Translations under genes and position numbers: made by a program
Shown: positions 17,764-26,106 of the stretch, one piece after another
How positions within the stretch are numbered: the stretch's first letter is position 1
Layout of the letters: each line of letters begins with the position of its first letter
Source of the DNA: Anaerostipes rhamnosivorans
Lineage (GTDB): Bacteria > Bacillota > Clostridia > Lachnospirales > Lachnospiraceae
Direction of reading: 5' to 3'
Length of the DNA: 64,000 bases
NCBI RefSeq assembly: GCF_005280655.1
Contig: NZ_CP040058.1
Location: 2,828,001-2,892,000 of the forward strand
The notes under the pieces: model-generated
Databases searched by the model: none
Seen by the model: only the letters and a program-made list of their open reading frames with translations
Told to the model about the DNA's origin: nothing

Positions 17764-19029
17764 TTAGTTATTCTGCGTGCTGCTAGAAGAACTGTCATCT
17801 GTTTTTTTCTCCAGCTTGACGCTTATGGTTTTCTTTTCATAGGTGCCCATCTGGTTCTGGCGTTTCACGACAACTTTTACTGTATCGCCGGCTTTTTTGC
17901 CCTCGATCTTGCTCTTTAATCCTTCCATTGTAGACACTGTGGATCCATCGAAGCTTACGATCACATCCCCTGCGCTGATACCTGCCTTCTGCGCCGGTGA
18001 ATTTTGAACAACCTGGCGTACCAGTGCACCCTGAGGCATATCCATCTGTGCAGCCATATCGCTTGAGATGGTCTGCCCTGAGATTCCTAAATAGGCCTGC
18101 TCGGATTTGGATACGGTTTTCTGTTTGATCAACCTGTCAATGATTGGTTTTGCCGTATTGATCGGAATCGCATATCCCATTCCCTCTACATCCTCTGAGG
18201 AATATTTGACGGTGTTGATTCCTACAAGTTCTCCCTTACTGTTTAACAGAGCACCTCCGCTGTTTCCCGGATTGATGGCGGCATCTGTCTGAAGAAGAGT
18301 CATGGTTTTATCTGTGAGCTGTACTTCCCTGTTCAGGGCACTGATATATCCTCCGGTCACAGACTGTCCGTATCCGAGTGCATTTCCGATGGCGATGGCC
18401 TGCTCTCCTACTTTCAAATTATCAGAATCTCCCAATGTGATGACCTTGATCTTTTTCATTGTAGCAGACTTGATATCCTTTAGTTTGACCGCAACCACTG
18501 CCAAGTCTGCGTCGCTGTCAGTTCCCTTGATTGTTCCGGAAGCACTGGTACCGTCTGTAAATCCTACAGAAATAGACTGTGCGTCAGCGATGACATGGTT
18601 ATTGGTGACAACTAAAAGGTATCCGTCCTTCTTTCCGACGATGATGCCGGAACCGGCTCCCTCACTTTCGTTATTCTGCTGCTGTCCGAAGAAATTTCCG
18701 GAGCTTGTGGTATATTTGCTTGTGATAGAGACGATGGAAGGCATAACGTTGGATGCTACGGTTGACAAATCTTCGTTTCCGGATGTGGTTCCTTTTGAAG
18801 ATGTTTTTGTCGTATTGGTCGTTGCAAGCTGGGTTCCTCCGTTTCCTATGCCTGCTGCTGAAAATCCATACTGTACTCCTTGCATGGTTACCCCGGCAAT
18901 CAGTCCGAAGGCCACCGCTGCCGCTGCGATCTTTGCGATCCTCTTTCCTGTCTTTTTTGCAGTTCCTTTATTTTGATTTTGATCTGGTTCTGTATATCCC
19001 GTATTATTAAAATTCATATCTTCGTACAT
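17764..19029 (-). CDS. HtrA/DegP-family membrane-anchored serine protease
   Basis: Protein of 421 aa. Residues 1-28 are cytoplasmic and charged, residues about 30-55 form one membrane anchor (IAKIAAAAVAFGLIAGVTM), residues about 95-315 are the trypsin-like domain, and residues about 325-405 are a PDZ domain that binds substrate C-termini. The catalytic triad is visible: His in VVTNNHVIADA, Asp in DSDADLAVVAV and Ser in NPGNSGGALLN. A low-complexity Ser/Thr linker precedes the protease and a Ser/Asp-rich tail ends the protein. Role: quality control of secreted and wall proteins. It is divergent from the WbaP-LCP pair. Confidence 0.94.
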   Translation of the reverse strand: MYEDMNFNNTGYTEPDQNQNKGTAKKTGKRIAKIAAAAVAFGLIAGVTMQGVQYGFSAAGIGNGGTQLATTNTTKTSSKGTTSGNEDLSTVASNVMPSIVSITSKYTTSSGNFFGQQQNNESEGAGSGIIVGKKDGYLLVVTNNHVIADAQSISVGFTDGTSASGTIKGTDSDADLAVVAVKLKDIKSATMKKIKVITLGDSDNLKVGEQAIAIGNALGYGQSVTGGYISALNREVQLTDKTMTLLQTDAAINPGNSGGALLNSKGELVGINTVKYSSEDVEGMGYAIPINTAKPIIDRLIKQKTVSKSEQAYLGISGQTISSDMAAQMDMPQGALVRQVVQNSPAQKAGISAGDVIVSFDGSTVSTMEGLKSKIEGKKAGDTVKVVVKRQNQMGTYEKKTISVKLEKKTDDSSSSSTQNN

Positions 19030-19137
19030 AACCTATATCTCCTTTCGTATTTATCTTGCTTAAATAGTACAAAATAAATGTGTAAAAACTGTGTTTTAAA
19101 TGTTATAAAACTAAGAAAAACATAAGAAATAATCCCA

Positions 19138-19166
19138 TTGTGCCTTTGTCCTTTTTCACTTATAAT
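19138..19166 (+). promoter_or_regulatory. Promoter of the WbaP-LCP unit
   Basis: TTGTGC (19138-19143), a 17-bp spacer and a perfect TATAAT (19161-19166), 45 bp before the ATG at 19212, which has GAGGAG upstream. Confidence 0.65.
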
Positions 19167-19211
19167 AAGTTCATAAGTATGGTGCAATATATTGTATAGA
19201 GGAGAAAACAA

Positions 19212-20639
19212 ATGATTAAGCAAAATCAAGCCTATTTAAACCGCCTGCATATCGTCATTGATGCAGTCTGTATTTATCTATCGGCTTTTTTATCACATAA
19301 GATCCGATTTGAATGGGGAAAAGAATCGTGGATTTCTAAACTATTTTTCTTTGTTGGAAAATATGAGTTAAGATTTTCTTATTACCAGAAGACGGTTTTT
19401 ATTTCAATCATTATCCTTCTTTTATTATATGCCTTCTTCGGCCTTTATACTCCCAAGAGGTATCAGCGCGGAAGCCGTGAGATCATCAATCTGTTTAAAG
19501 CAAACCTGATTGGTCTCGGTATCGGATCCGTTGCCATTGTCCTGACCAGACTTCAAAACTTCCCCCGGAGCCTTCTGCTTTTGTTCTTTTCCATGAACTT
19601 TGTAGTCGGCGTCATCTCCCGTTATACTATAAGGAAAGTATTAAACAGCACAAGGGAAAACGGCCGGAATTTAAAACATGTGGTCCTGGTCGGCTTCAGC
19701 ACATCTGCTGCCGCCTATATTGACCGTATCAAAGCCAATCCCCACTGGGGCCTTTATATCCACGGCATTTTTGACGATACCATCAGCGATAACTTTGAAT
19801 ACAGAGGTATAAAAAAGATCGGACTTTTAAATGAATTGGAAAATTATCTGGGACAGACCCCGTTGGACGAAGTCGCTATCACACTGAATCTGGACGAATA
19901 CGAGAAGCTGGAAAAGTTGGTTGCCATCTGTGAGAAATCAGGTGTCCATACGAAGTTCGTGCCGGACTATTATAACTTTATTTCCACAAACCCATACACC
20001 GAGGATCTGGACGGGCTTCCGGTCATCAATATCCGGAATGTCCCTCTGACCAACATTGTAAACCGGGTTGTCAAGCGCACCATTGACATCATCGGATCTG
20101 CCTGCGCGCTGGTTATATTATCCCCTGTCATGCTGGTCATCGCGCTTTTGGTGAAACGCAGCTCTCCAGGCCCTGTATTATTTGCCCAGGAAAGAGTTGG
20201 TCTCGGAAACAAACCATTTAAGATGTACAAGTTCCGTTCCATGGGGGTCCAGGATCCAAAAAAGGAAGCAACCCAGTGGACAAAACCCAACGATCCAAGA
20301 GTCACTCCCTTCGGAAAATTTATACGCCACACAAGTCTGGACGAACTTCCACAGTTTTATAATGTACTCCGGGGAGATATGAGTCTTGTGGGGCCGCGTC
20401 CGGAACGTCCTCTGTTCGTAGAAAAGTTTAAAGAAGAGATTCCCCGCTATATGATCAAACATCAGGTGCGCCCAGGCATTACCGGATGGGCACAGGTCAA
20501 CGGCTTCCGCGGTGATACATCCATCCGCGGCAGAATCGAACACGATCTGTATTATATTGAAAACTGGAAATTATCTCTGGATTTTAAAATACTGTTTCTG
20601 ACAGTTTTCAAAGGATTTATTAATAAGAACGCTTACTAG
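19212..20639 (+). CDS. Undecaprenyl-phosphate hexose-1-phosphate transferase (WbaP/WcaJ type)
   Basis: Protein of 475 aa, the length of the large polyisoprenyl-phosphate sugar transferases. Residues 10-130 hold four to five membrane helices, 145-275 a CoA-binding-like (NAD-fold) domain, and 283-475 the catalytic bacterial sugar transferase domain. That domain begins with the re-entrant helix (RTIDIIGSACALVILSPVML) and has KFRSM, DELPQFYNVLRGDMSLVGPRPE and the C-terminal GITGWAQVNGFRGDTS. It starts a repeat unit by moving hexose-1-P from a nucleotide sugar to the lipid carrier. The LCP ligase gene follows 9 bp downstream, so one unit encodes both initiation and wall attachment. Confidence 0.93.
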   Translation: MIKQNQAYLNRLHIVIDAVCIYLSAFLSHKIRFEWGKESWISKLFFFVGKYELRFSYYQKTVFISIIILLLLYAFFGLYTPKRYQRGSREIINLFKANLIGLGIGSVAIVLTRLQNFPRSLLLLFFSMNFVVGVISRYTIRKVLNSTRENGRNLKHVVLVGFSTSAAAYIDRIKANPHWGLYIHGIFDDTISDNFEYRGIKKIGLLNELENYLGQTPLDEVAITLNLDEYEKLEKLVAICEKSGVHTKFVPDYYNFISTNPYTEDLDGLPVINIRNVPLTNIVNRVVKRTIDIIGSACALVILSPVMLVIALLVKRSSPGPVLFAQERVGLGNKPFKMYKFRSMGVQDPKKEATQWTKPNDPRVTPFGKFIRHTSLDELPQFYNVLRGDMSLVGPRPERPLFVEKFKEEIPRYMIKHQVRPGITGWAQVNGFRGDTSIRGRIEHDLYYIENWKLSLDFKILFLTVFKGFINKNAY

Positions 20640-20648
20640 GAGGTTTAT

Positions 20649-21671
20649 ATGAGCGTAAAAGCTACCAAACGCCGGCATTCCCATATCCGGTGGATTTTCA
20701 TACTGTTGCTGCTGATCGTTATCTTGATTGGAGTCATTTTAGGGTTATCTTACTCAAAGCTTGGCAAAATCAAGTCAACACCCATGAATCAAAGCAAGCT
20801 GGTCACAGTCCACGAAGACGCCAATATGAAGGATTACACCAACATCGCCCTGTTTGGCATAGACTCCCAGACCGGAAGTATGTCAGACCGTGGGAACCGT
20901 TCGGACTCTATTATTGTAGTCAGCATCAACAACAGCACAAAGGACATTAAAATGCTGTCCATCTACCGGGATACCTATGTCAGCGTAAACGGCCACTACA
21001 CAAAAATCAACGCAGCATATTCCCTGGGCGGCCCAGAATTGGCTGTCAGCACCATCAACAGAAACCTGGACTTAAATATCAAACAATATGCGACCGTAAA
21101 CTTTAAGATCCTGGCAGATATCGTGGATGCCATCGGCGGTATAGAAGTAAAGGTGGACTCTTCAATCCTTAAAAATCTAAACAGCTACATCGGCGATATG
21201 AATCGATTAAACGGTGGAGATTCACCCAAGATCAAGACTGCCGGTCTTCAGACATTAGATGGAAACCAGGCGGTGGCTTATTCAAGGATTCGCTACACAG
21301 CAGGCGGTGATCTGGCCCGCGCCGGACGCCAGAGAGAGGTTCTTCAGAAAATCTTTGCCAAAGGGAAAAAGAATCCTTTTGGCTTGATGGGTGCCATGGA
21401 TAAGATTCTGCCGCAGATCAAGACCAATATGGATCAGAAAGAACTATTTTCCATGCTGCTTTCAATCTTTCGCTATGATATTAAAAGCCAGAAGGGATTT
21501 CCGTTTGACCAGAAGGAATACAAATATCTTGGTGTCTGGTATGGATTTCCTACCACACTGAAGGAAAATGCTGTTCAGGTACATAAATACCTGTTTGATA
21601 CAGAAAACTATCAGGTCAGCGATGAGTTGGGACGGATTAACCAGAAAATCATCAATGTGATTGGATATTAA
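20649..21671 (+). CDS. LytR-CpsA-Psr (LCP) family wall-polymer ligase
   Basis: Protein of 340 aa: a short basic cytoplasmic N-terminus, one membrane anchor (about residues 14-36) and the extracellular LCP domain. Family signatures are NIALFGIDSQTG, RSDSIIVVSINNSTKDIKMLSIYRDTYV (the Arg/Asp set that binds the polyprenyl pyrophosphate), KINAAYSLGG, AIGGIEVKVD and YSRIRYT...GRQREVL. LCP enzymes attach teichoic acids or capsule to peptidoglycan. It is in an operon with the WbaP-like gene (9-bp gap) and ends at a strong terminator. Confidence 0.95.
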   Translation: MSVKATKRRHSHIRWIFILLLLIVILIGVILGLSYSKLGKIKSTPMNQSKLVTVHEDANMKDYTNIALFGIDSQTGSMSDRGNRSDSIIVVSINNSTKDIKMLSIYRDTYVSVNGHYTKINAAYSLGGPELAVSTINRNLDLNIKQYATVNFKILADIVDAIGGIEVKVDSSILKNLNSYIGDMNRLNGGDSPKIKTAGLQTLDGNQAVAYSRIRYTAGGDLARAGRQREVLQKIFAKGKKNPFGLMGAMDKILPQIKTNMDQKELFSMLLSIFRYDIKSQKGFPFDQKEYKYLGVWYGFPTTLKENAVQVHKYLFDTENYQVSDELGRINQKIINVIGY

Positions 21672-21673
21672 CA

Positions 21674-21706
21674 AAGTCCAGGGCAATCATTGTCCTGGAC
21701 TTTTTT
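21674..21706 (+). terminator. Terminator of the WbaP-LCP unit
   Basis: An AAGTCCAGG / CCTGGACTT stem with an 11-nt loop, followed by T6, directly after the LCP stop codon. Confidence 0.9.
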
Positions 21707-21729
21707 CTATGGAAGACAAGGTCCCCCGA

Positions 21730-22896
21730 TCAATACCATCTCGTCATAGGCAGATCATTATTAATTCCGTTCGTAAACAGGAGCTGATGCAGATCAATGA
21801 TTCCATTCTGAAATGTAGATGCACATGCACACAGATACAAATCCCACATCCTTGCAAATGTTTCACCAAATTTCTCTTCAATCTCCGCCCTGTGTTCATT
21901 AAAATTCTTATCCCAGCACAGCAGAGTTCTGTTGTAATGCCTTCTCAGGCTTTCTGCGTCCAGTAGATAAAAACGGTATTTAGAGCCAAGGTCCACAATC
22001 TCACGGAGACTTGGAATGACACCTCCTGGGAAAATATATTTCTTCATCCATGGATCTCCCGGATGTTCCTCCAGGGCGCTGATAAAGTGCAGAAGAAAAA
22101 CTCCTCCTGGCTTCATCGCCCTCTTGATGCATTGGAAAAAAAGCTCATAATGATCCCTTCCCACATGCTCCAGCATTCCCACACTGACCACCCTGTCAAA
22201 CTTCTTTTTATATCCCGGCAGATCCCTGTAGTCCATCAACTCAACCTGCAGATAATCTGTCAGACCTTCCTGCTCAATCCGCTTTTGAAACCCCTGCTGC
22301 TGCTCCCTGCTCAGAGTGATGCCGGTTCCGCGGATCTTATATTTTTTGGCAGCCTCGATCAAAAGGTAACCCCAACCACATCCAATGTCCAGAAGCTCCA
22401 TCCCTTCTTTCAAATTAAGCTTGGCAAGGATTCTCTCTGTCTTATGCTTCTGTGCTTCGTAAAGTGTATCACTCTCAGACTCAAAGAACCCACAGGAATA
22501 GTTTAAAGTCTCATCCAGCCAAAGACTGTAAAAATCATTTCCCAGATCATAGTGGGAGGAGACATCCTCTTTCTGTTTTCTTCTTCCCAGTGAAGGAAAC
22601 ATCAGTTTTCTCAGCACTCTTGTATCCACCGAGAAGTTGCCCATCTGTCCGAGAAAATAATACAATGCCTGGTACAAATCCCCATCAATCTCCAGATCAC
22701 CCCGCATATAGGCCTCACCCAATGCCAGGGATGTACTTGTCATCATTTCCTTTAAATCCGGTTCCTTTTTGAAGATAATCGAGAATCTTGGCTCCCCGTC
22801 CCCAATCGAATACTCCTCTTCTTTTATTTTGACAAGAAACGGAGTCTGGTCAAACCTGTCCAAAAAATGAAGGATTGCTTTTTCTTCCAGCTTCAT
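21730..22896 (-). CDS. cfa: Cyclopropane-fatty-acyl-phospholipid synthase
   Basis: Protein of 388 aa from the chosen start. The N-terminal lipid-binding part (1-110) is followed by a SAM methyltransferase domain with SSHYDLGNDFYSLWLDETLNYSCGFF, the SAM-binding LLDIGCGWGYL, and EHVGRDHYELFF (catalytic bicarbonate/His region). It adds methylene from SAM across double bonds of membrane lipid chains. The frame opens at 22956 but that ATG has no ribosome site; ATG at 22896 follows GGAAAGGGTGTGG and gives a family-like start (MKLEEKAILHFLDRF). The gap to the upstream XRE/S24-like gene is then 63 bp, so co-transcription is likely. Confidence 0.92.
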   Translation of the reverse strand: MKLEEKAILHFLDRFDQTPFLVKIKEEEYSIGDGEPRFSIIFKKEPDLKEMMTSTSLALGEAYMRGDLEIDGDLYQALYYFLGQMGNFSVDTRVLRKLMFPSLGRRKQKEDVSSHYDLGNDFYSLWLDETLNYSCGFFESESDTLYEAQKHKTERILAKLNLKEGMELLDIGCGWGYLLIEAAKKYKIRGTGITLSREQQQGFQKRIEQEGLTDYLQVELMDYRDLPGYKKKFDRVVSVGMLEHVGRDHYELFFQCIKRAMKPGGVFLLHFISALEEHPGDPWMKKYIFPGGVIPSLREIVDLGSKYRFYLLDAESLRRHYNRTLLCWDKNFNEHRAEIEEKFGETFARMWDLYLCACASTFQNGIIDLHQLLFTNGINNDLPMTRWY

Positions 22897-22959
22897 TTGT
22901 TCTGCCACACCCTTTCCAACGTAAGTTATATACTTGGAGTATTGACAGAATTCCATCTT

Positions 22960-23688
22960 TTAAACTATCGATGTCAACTCGGGGATATCTACGGTCCCCA
23001 CGAACCTTCCGACTCTTTTATAATCCATCACGCTTGTGATCTCCTCATCGTCTATCGTTCCGTTCAGTGACCTGAGCAGCGGAACACCGTGTCTCTTAAA
23101 ATAACGGCCTATATACAAATATCCTGACCTTAGGAACATCCATATCTCTCCATGTTTTGGAAAGCGCCCGTCCATGTACTGGAATCCTAGAATAGAGTTT
23201 CTGCAAAACTTCGGTTCCAGCATATTGGTGCGCACCCAGACGAAAAAGGTACATTCCTTTGTAATAGGATTCTGTTCCACCCATACATCATGCACCTTCT
23301 GGCTTCCATAGTCAGCCAAGCCGTCCTCCACACTGGTAAACTCAAAACACTTCATTGATTTTTTTCCAGAAGATTTTAAGGATACCATTCTGTCATACTC
23401 TAAATTAATCACATATTTGATATATTCTTTCTGGTGCGCCGGCAGACGTTTAAACTTACGGATGTAGTTTTCATAATCATATGGGATCATGGGCTCCCGA
23501 TTTGAGAACTCATCCAGAGAACAATTTAGGGAAGCTGCCACTTCTTCCATCGTGTTAAATCTTGGATTCGGAGTGATCCCGCATACAATTTTTGATAAAG
23601 TGCCGATGGGGATCCTGCTGCTTTTTGACAAATCTTCCACTGTAAACTTTTTTGTTTGCATAATTTCCTTAAGTTTTTTATAATTCAT
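22960..23688 (-). CDS. XRE-family regulator with S24/LexA-like C-terminal domain
   Basis: Protein of 242 aa. Residues 1-65 are a Cro/C1-type helix-turn-helix (LKEIMQTKKFTVEDLSKSSRIPIGTLSKIVCG). Residues about 120-230 resemble the S24 signal-peptidase fold seen in LexA/CI repressors (EPKFCRNSILGFQYMDGRFPKHGEIWMFL). I cannot see a clear Ser-Lys dyad: the region where Lys would sit reads YIGRYFKRHG, so self-cleavage is doubtful. ATG at 23688 is preferred over the frame's first start because GGAAGGTGG precedes it. Its promoter overlaps that of the divergent Spo0A-domain gene, so it may repress both. Confidence 0.78.
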   Translation of the reverse strand: MNYKKLKEIMQTKKFTVEDLSKSSRIPIGTLSKIVCGITPNPRFNTMEEVAASLNCSLDEFSNREPMIPYDYENYIRKFKRLPAHQKEYIKYVINLEYDRMVSLKSSGKKSMKCFEFTSVEDGLADYGSQKVHDVWVEQNPITKECTFFVWVRTNMLEPKFCRNSILGFQYMDGRFPKHGEIWMFLRSGYLYIGRYFKRHGVPLLRSLNGTIDDEEITSVMDYKRVGRFVGTVDIPELTSIV

Positions 23689-23710
23689 TCGTTCCACCTT
23701 CCAAATATGG

Positions 23711-23739
23711 AATAAATTCACCCCTCGACAAGTTGACAA
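23711..23739 (-). promoter_or_regulatory. Candidate promoter of the XRE/S24-like gene
   Basis: On the minus strand TTGTCA (23734-23739), a 17-bp spacer and TTTATT (23711-23716). The -35 lies on top of the -35 of the divergent promoter. Confidence 0.5.
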
Positions 23740-23762
23740 TATTCCTCTTTATTTTCTATAAT
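23733..23762 (+). promoter_or_regulatory. Consensus promoter of the Spo0A-domain gene
   Basis: A perfect TTGACA (23733-23738), an 18-bp spacer and a perfect TATAAT (23757-23762). GAGGGGAG precedes the ATG at 23817. Confidence 0.85.
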
Positions 23763-23816
23763 GAACATGATTACATAATCTAAGGAGTAAATTTATCTTT
23801 ATGAGGGGAGTATATC

Positions 23817-24305
23817 ATGCAAAACGAAAATCTTCAATTGGTACTGTCAGACGATACTATTTTACAAATTTCTGTAATACACTCAAAAAACCATACATCC
23901 GTACCTGACAGCACCTCACATGTTATTCACATCAACCAGCTCTTAAATCAGGCGGCATCTTCTACTGCGCATTTAGATCTCTCAAGCCGAATCAGCAAAC
24001 TTTTAAAACAATTGGGCATCACTCCGAATTTAAAAGGCTATCTCTATCTGAGACAGGCAATCGAATTGGGTGTAAAGGACCCATCTGTTTTTGACGGGAT
24101 CACAAAACGTCTATATCCTTATATCGCAGAAAAGAATCATGCAACGCCGACCAGTGTTGAACGGACCATCCGTCATGCGATTGACTCCGTATGGAGCAAA
24201 GGCAACAAAGAATTATTCTGGAGTATTACACAGACCTGCATGTTAGAACGTCCGACAAACAGCCAGTTCATCATTCAGCTGGCAGAATACTTTTCTGAGA
24301 ATTAA
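23817..24305 (+). CDS. Orphan Spo0A C-terminal DNA-binding domain protein
   Basis: Protein of 162 aa. Residues about 55-160 match the DNA-binding effector domain of Spo0A: ISKLLKQLGITPNLKGYLYLRQAIELG, LYPYIAEKNHATPTSVERTIRHAID (recognition helix of the sigmaA-activator type) and NSQFIIQLAEYF. There is no phosphoacceptor receiver domain. The first 50 residues are short and not recognised. It should bind 0A-box-like DNA without phosphorylation control, either competing with Spo0A or serving a separate regulon. It is divergent from an XRE/S24-like regulator with overlapping promoters. Confidence 0.88.
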   Translation: MQNENLQLVLSDDTILQISVIHSKNHTSVPDSTSHVIHINQLLNQAASSTAHLDLSSRISKLLKQLGITPNLKGYLYLRQAIELGVKDPSVFDGITKRLYPYIAEKNHATPTSVERTIRHAIDSVWSKGNKELFWSITQTCMLERPTNSQFIIQLAEYFSEN

Positions 24306-24439
24306 ACTATTTTCTTTTTTCATTCCTGCCGGAATGTCCATTCATTAATCATAAGCAGTGTGCTATCCTTTGCTGTTCGCAGCACGCCTGCCCGAAGCGT
24401 ACGAATTACGGGATGCCCCATGGGCATAAATAAACATTT

Positions 24440-24481
24440 AAAAACGACCTTTACCCGGGTATGTCTGGATAAAGGCCGTCA
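24440..24481 (-). terminator. Terminator at the end of the 15-gene cluster
   Basis: ACGGCCTTTATCC pairs with GGGTAAAGGTCGT around a short loop and is followed by T5 on the minus strand, 12 bp past the CoA-transferase stop. Confidence 0.88.
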
Positions 24482-24493
24482 TCTCTTTTATCA

Positions 24494-26092
24494 CTATGAT
24501 TCATTCATATTCCGGCATCTATGAAATCTCTTTTTATATTCTTCTTCCAGCATCTGACGAAAGTCTGGATGTGCGATCCCGATCAGTTTTTTCGCCCGGT
24601 TTCTCAGGGTCTCACCCTTTAATCTTACTGCCCCATATTCTGTTACCACATAGTCCACATCATATCTGGAAGTTGTAACTGATGCCCCCTCATCGATTAC
24701 CGGTACGATCTTGGAGATTTTCCCATTTGCCGCCGTAGAGGGCATAGCCATGATACTTTTTCCCCCTCGGCTCATATTGGCGCCCCGAACAAAATCTACC
24801 TGTCCGCCTACTCCGCTGATCTGATTCCTGCCAACGGATGCGGACACAACCTGTCCCATCAAATCCACCTGCACACAGGAATTAATTGATACCAGATGAT
24901 CATTTTTTGCGATCACATAAGGATCGTTGACATAGTCCACCGGATGAAGTTCTACCTCCGGATTATCGTCCACATAGTCATACAGTTTCTTTGTTCCCAT
25001 GAGAAACGTCACGATACTCTTTCCAGGATGCAGATTTTTTCTCCTATTGGTTATGACCCCTGCTTCTGCCAAGTCCACAACACCATCCGAGATCATTTCT
25101 GAGTGTATTCCCAGATCCTTTTTGTCCATCAAAAAGCCGAGTACTGCATCTGGGATCGCTCCGATGCCCAGCTGCAGGGTGTCACCATCCTCGATCAAAG
25201 ATGCGCAATTTTTCCCTATTGCCCTTTCGGTCTCCGTTACCTTTGCGGGCGGAAGCTCGATCAGGGGCGTATCCGCCTCCACAATATAATCAATATCTTT
25301 CACATGGATAAAACTATCACCCAGAGTCCTTGGCATGGAAGGGTTGATCTGTGCGATCACCAGATCCGCCGCCATGGCCGCAGGCTTAGAGTAGTCGACC
25401 GAAATTCCAAAACTTAAATAGCCGTGTTCATCTGGAGGCGACAGATTTAACAGCGCCACATTCACAGGAAGAGATGTTCTGAAAAGCTCCGGTATTTCTG
25501 AAAAATAGACAGGGGTCACATCTGCTCTTCCCTCACGGGCTGCCTTTCTTGTGGAAGCTCCGAGAAAGAAACTGTTGTGCCTGAAATGCTGTTCCATCCC
25601 CGGTTCACAATATCTGGCCTCCCCCATAGCCACCATATGGACGATCTCTACATTCTCATAGAGATCTTTGTTTCTTACCAGAGCATCGGAAAGTACCAGG
25701 GATTCTCCGGCTGCATGGGAAAGTACCACCCTATGGCCTGGCTTGATATGGGATACGGCCTCATCCGCACTGACCACCTTTTCTCTGTATAATTCTTTCC
25801 ATGACCTTTTTTTGTTTCTGCCCATCAGATCTTTAGCCTGCCGGATCAGTTCGCCGCTGACAGTCTGTTCAGTTCTGACATCCTTTATCTCCGGACATTC
25901 TCCCTGTATCGCTGTTTTTACCAGTTCCTCCAGGGTAATACGCCCAGACGGGCATCCGCTGCAGGCCCCTGAAAACTCCACTGTGAGGATACCATCTTTC
26001 AGCTCTGATACGCGGATATCCCCTCCATGTTCCCTTAGCCTTGGTCTTACGTTTTGCTCCAGTATTTTCTCTATTTTTTCTGACAGCTCCAT
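24494..26092 (-). CDS. NifU-like domain fused to 4-hydroxybutyrate CoA-transferase
   Basis: Protein of 532 aa. Residues 1-78 are a NifU C-terminal-type domain (LREHGGDIRVSELKDGILTVEFSG with Cys44 and Cys47 in CSGC), normally an Fe-S scaffold. Residues about 95-532 are a full acetyl-CoA hydrolase/transferase-family enzyme of usual length (about 437 aa). It has PPDEHGYLSFGISVDYSK, GIHSEMISDGVVDL with the catalytic Glu, and GVGGQVDFVRGA. It should move CoA between acetyl- or butyryl-CoA and 4-hydroxybutyrate. The next gene upstream encodes the Fe-S/FAD dehydratase that uses the product, so the fused scaffold may serve that cluster. Last gene of the run; gap 14 bp. Confidence 0.92.
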   Translation of the reverse strand: MELSEKIEKILEQNVRPRLREHGGDIRVSELKDGILTVEFSGACSGCPSGRITLEELVKTAIQGECPEIKDVRTEQTVSGELIRQAKDLMGRNKKRSWKELYREKVVSADEAVSHIKPGHRVVLSHAAGESLVLSDALVRNKDLYENVEIVHMVAMGEARYCEPGMEQHFRHNSFFLGASTRKAAREGRADVTPVYFSEIPELFRTSLPVNVALLNLSPPDEHGYLSFGISVDYSKPAAMAADLVIAQINPSMPRTLGDSFIHVKDIDYIVEADTPLIELPPAKVTETERAIGKNCASLIEDGDTLQLGIGAIPDAVLGFLMDKKDLGIHSEMISDGVVDLAEAGVITNRRKNLHPGKSIVTFLMGTKKLYDYVDDNPEVELHPVDYVNDPYVIAKNDHLVSINSCVQVDLMGQVVSASVGRNQISGVGGQVDFVRGANMSRGGKSIMAMPSTAANGKISKIVPVIDEGASVTTSRYDVDYVVTEYGAVRLKGETLRNRAKKLIGIAHPDFRQMLEEEYKKRFHRCRNMNES

Positions 26093-26106
26093 AACTTATC
26101 CCGCCT

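Noticed and set aside
24310..24440. Possible further copy of the hairpin repeat in the gap after the Spo0A-domain gene
   Set aside because: Only loose similarity in short blocks; the core hairpin is missing.
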